64,000 bases of DNA from Kumtagia yinganensis (GTDB taxonomy: Bacteria > Pseudomonadota > Alphaproteobacteria > Rhizobiales > Rhizobiaceae): assembly GCF_040081985.1 (NCBI RefSeq), contig NZ_JBEBMH010000008.1, positions 62,001 through 126,000 on the forward strand, in the 5' to 3' direction. The notes under the pieces are model-generated. The model was not told the DNA's origin and ran no database searches. It saw only the letters and a list, made by a program, of their open reading frames with translations. Positions 62,302 through 64,000 of the stretch are shown here, one piece after another. Positions within the stretch are counted from its first letter, which is position 1, and each line of letters starts with the position of its first letter. A program made the translations under genes and the position numbers.

Positions 62302-62649
62302 TCTAAAGGGTTGCCCACGTTTGAGAATCGTTGGCTTGGCCGGTTTCCCGTTTGGCATTCTACAAGTGGCCGAGGCTGAAGGAGCGGGCAACGATCGGCA
62401 GCCCTGCCTGACTCCGCGCAGCCTCTCATCTTCTTGAACCACCCCTGTGATCACGTTGCGCTGTCGCTGGATGCATTCATCGTCACCATCTTCACAATTG
62501 GTTCGGGCAACACCCTGTCGACATTTGTCCGGGGCAAGATGCGTACCGCGCTGGCTCGTCGATCAATGCCATCGCCACCGTCATCCTGGTGATCACCATA
62601 GGCTGCGCAGCGCTTGCGCTGAGGATCACGCGTTACCGGGGCTGATCCC
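62302..62649. other. Gap between lacI and tetR genes
   Basis: Apart from the permease remnant at 62450-62645 this stretch has no gene. The first 150 bases show no coding signs and no strong hairpin. Confidence 0.5.
62450..62645 (+). pseudogene. 3' remnant of an ABC transporter permease gene (PotC-like)
   Basis: One frame reads HVALSLDAFIVTIFTIGSGN and TLSTFVRGKMRTALA, and then a second frame continues SSINAIATVILVITIGCAAL and ALRITRYRG with a stop. The strings match the C-terminal end of spermidine/putrescine-type permeases. The frame changes near 62558, where one base appears to be missing. No start or upstream domain remains. Confidence 0.75.
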
Positions 62650-63234
62650 TTAAGCGGCTTCCGCCGCCTTGCAGCCGATAAGCCGGCGCAGCGCCTCGAC
62701 CGCCTTTTCCGTCTCCTCCGCCGACAGCACCTCGGCGTCGAAGAGTTTCATGCTGCGCAGGCCTTCCATCGCCAGAAACAGGATCAGCGCCGTCGATTCC
62801 TCGCCGGCGTCCGCCTTCAGCCGGTCGAGCATCTGCCGCTTGAAGACCGTAATCGGCACCATCATTTCCGGATGCTGGACGATGGCGGCGAGTACCCCCG
62901 AGGCCGGCGGCGTCTTTCGCGCGCAGTCGACCATCGAGATTTCCAGATAGGCGCGCAGGATATCGGCCGGTCCGCCTGTCAGACAGGGATAGCCCGCCAA
63001 CTCCTCCTCGAAATGTCGCAGATGATCCTCGACGATCGCCTTCAACAACTCGGCCTTCGAAGGAAAGTGGTACAGCAGCCCGCCCTTTGAAACGCCGGCC
63101 CGTGCCGCGACCGCGTCGAGCGAGAGGTTCGCCGGACCCACGTCGCGGGCGATATCGGCCGCCGCCGCCAGAATTTTCGCGCGGGCGGTCGGCCGCGCCG
63201 GAACGTCCAGCCGCTGTCTGGTGACCAAATCCAT
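62650..63234 (-). CDS. TetR/AcrR family transcriptional regulator
   Basis: 194 residues from ATG 63234 (MDLVTRQRLDVPARPTARAK). Helix-turn-helix: LSLDAVAARAGVSKGGLLYH then FPSKAELLKAIVEDHL. The C-terminal ligand domain is typical. AAGGGA eight bases upstream supports 63234; longer frames would start inside the operator palindrome or lack a ribosome site. Divergent from the RND adaptor gene, the usual arrangement for a local efflux repressor. Confidence 0.9.
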   Translation of the reverse strand: MDLVTRQRLDVPARPTARAKILAAAADIARDVGPANLSLDAVAARAGVSKGGLLYHFPSKAELLKAIVEDHLRHFEEELAGYPCLTGGPADILRAYLEISMVDCARKTPPASGVLAAIVQHPEMMVPITVFKRQMLDRLKADAGEESTALILFLAMEGLRSMKLFDAEVLSAEETEKAVEALRRLIGCKAAEAA

Positions 63235-63272
63235 TGGCGTTTCCCTTCCCGCTTTTCCAGCGGGATTGTCAG

Positions 63273-63301
63273 TTGACATTACCGTCCAGACGGTACAGTA
63301 A
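63273..63301 (+). promoter_or_regulatory. TetR operator and promoter of the efflux operon
   Basis: TTGACA (63273-63278) is followed by TACCGT-CCAG-ACGGTA (63280-63295), a palindrome with perfect 6-base arms in the spacer position of a plus-strand promoter. The -10 is weak (TACAGT or CAGTAA). A repressor here would block the adaptor gene and probably its own gene. Confidence 0.65.
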
Positions 63302-63389
63302 TCCTCGCCGAACTTCAAGCGATCGTCTCTGGCGCCATCGTGCTCTTCGCGACCTTGGACCCAGACGGCCTTCCAATACCGGTAATCCT

Positions 63390-64000
63390 ATGATCCTCCG
63401 CTTCATCATCGCGTTCGTCCTGCTTGTGTTCGTCTGCGGCGGCATCGTCGGCTTCAACATGATGCGCGACCAGGGCATCAAGGACTATTTCGCCAACATG
63501 CCGCGCCCGACGCTCACGGTGTCCGCCGAGGAGGTGAAGCCGATGACCTGGACGCCCGGCATCGAGGCGCTGGGCACCGTGGCCGCAGCGCAAGGCGTCG
63601 ACCTCAGCGTCGAGACCACCGGCATCGTCAAGACCATCCTGTTCAAGGCGAACCAGCATGTCGACGACAACCAAGTGCTGGTGCAGCTTGACGACGCCGT
63701 GGAGCGCGCCGACCTCGAAGCCCAGAAGGCGACGGCTTCGCTCGGCAAGCTGGCGCTCGACCGCGCCACCGCGCTGCAGAAGCGCGGCGTTGGCTCTGAC
63801 GTGGCGGCCGACGCGGCGGCGGCCGCCGCCGCGACGGCGACCGCCAATGTCGCAAAGCTGCAGGCCGTGCTCGACCAGAAGCAGTTGCGGGCGCCCTTTG
63901 CCGGCACAGTCGGCATTCCGAAGATCGACGTCGGCCAATACCTGCAGCCCGGCACCATCGTCGCAACATTGCAGGACCTCGACACGATGCGCGCCGACTT
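63390..64000 (+). CDS. RND efflux periplasmic adaptor subunit (5' part, runs off the window)
   Basis: About 203 residues visible, starting MILRFIIAFVLLVFVCGGIV, an N-terminal membrane anchor. Then LSVETTGIVKTILFKANQHV (lipoyl half-motif), a coiled-coil hairpin (EAQKATASLGKLALDRATAL), and KQLRAPFAGTVGIPKIDVGQ with the second lipoyl half and barrel. This is the MFP of an RND pump; the pump gene should follow. Divergent from tetR. Confidence 0.92.
   Translation, partial: MILRFIIAFVLLVFVCGGIVGFNMMRDQGIKDYFANMPRPTLTVSAEEVKPMTWTPGIEALGTVAAAQGVDLSVETTGIVKTILFKANQHVDDNQVLVQLDDAVERADLEAQKATASLGKLALDRATALQKRGVGSDVAADAAAAAAATATANVAKLQAVLDQKQLRAPFAGTVGIPKIDVGQYLQPGTIVATLQDLDTMRAD

Noticed and set aside
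1..64000. CRISPR arrays or complete insertion sequences
   Set aside because: No regularly spaced direct repeats and no transposase gene were found; the repeats seen are short palindromes.

Overview
The window is a GC-rich chromosomal segment of an alphaproteobacterium of the order Rhizobiales, most like Mesorhizobium or another Phyllobacteriaceae genus. Pointers are the conserved block slt-dapA-smpB / rpoZ-rel-pyrE-acpS-lepB-rnc-era / recO, an Omp2-type porin, a Ros/MucR regulator without its zinc ligands, rhizobial intergenic palindromes and class III adenylate cyclases with TPR-like tails. No phage, plasmid or CRISPR locus is visible. One tRNA gene (Ser-GCT) is present.

Layout. 1-5.2 kb (minus strand): a truncated proline iminopeptidase, four tandem GFA-family zinc proteins with 4-base overlaps, a VOC protein, a DUF559 protein and cysS. 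5.7-10.3 kb: small proteins, a YedK-type SRAP protein, a Nudix hydrolase, a TIGR02301 protein and MucR. 10.3-16.6 kb: an atypical dihydroorotase, YgfZ, an HD hydrolase, an ATP-grasp (RimK-like) plus GNAT pair, and a protein carrying a mobile-type hairpin inside its reading frame. 17-27 kb: a periplasmic sulfite oxidase-like enzyme, a GYD protein, a tyrA-like gene behind a leader that looks like a tyrosine attenuator, an ECF sigma/anti-sigma pair, a divergent MocR/EamA pair, a Na/Pi cotransporter and a frameshifted RTX protein. 27.7-43.3 kb: the recO-PaaI-DUF2339 operon and the rpoZ-to-era operon, separated by about 5.2 kb of accessory DNA (DUF1326/DUF2182 pair, a nonsense-mutated gene, a duplicated SDR tail, an adenylate cyclase, an SDR). 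43.6-52.9 kb: NYN protein, family-5-like uracil-DNA glycosylase, Tlde1/DUF2778 protein, smpB, dapA, slt, an alpha/beta hydrolase and a porin. 53.3-61 kb: tRNA-Ser, a GGDEF-EAL protein and a five-gene partner-switching cluster. 61.2-64 kb: a LacI regulator, an ABC-permease remnant, a TetR regulator and the start of an RND adaptor gene.

Most interesting system. Genes at 55865-60996 encode a membrane-anchored SpoIIE/PP2C phosphatase, a GHKL kinase-like switch protein and a STAS protein with the usual Ser-Ser (slr1658/slr1659 type). They also encode a second, degenerate copy of the same pair: a kinase-like protein without the ATP-binding Asn and Gly motifs, and a STAS domain without its phosphorylatable Ser, fused to a SAM methyltransferase. 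A GGDEF-EAL enzyme lies just upstream. I infer a partner switch whose output may be a methyltransferase, possibly linked to c-di-GMP as in the SiaABCD system.

A second candidate is the tyrA leader (19206-19386). It has a TTGACA box, a probably leaderless 16-codon peptide with adjacent Tyr codons, a short hairpin with a T run, and a hairpin that covers the tyrA Shine-Dalgarno site.
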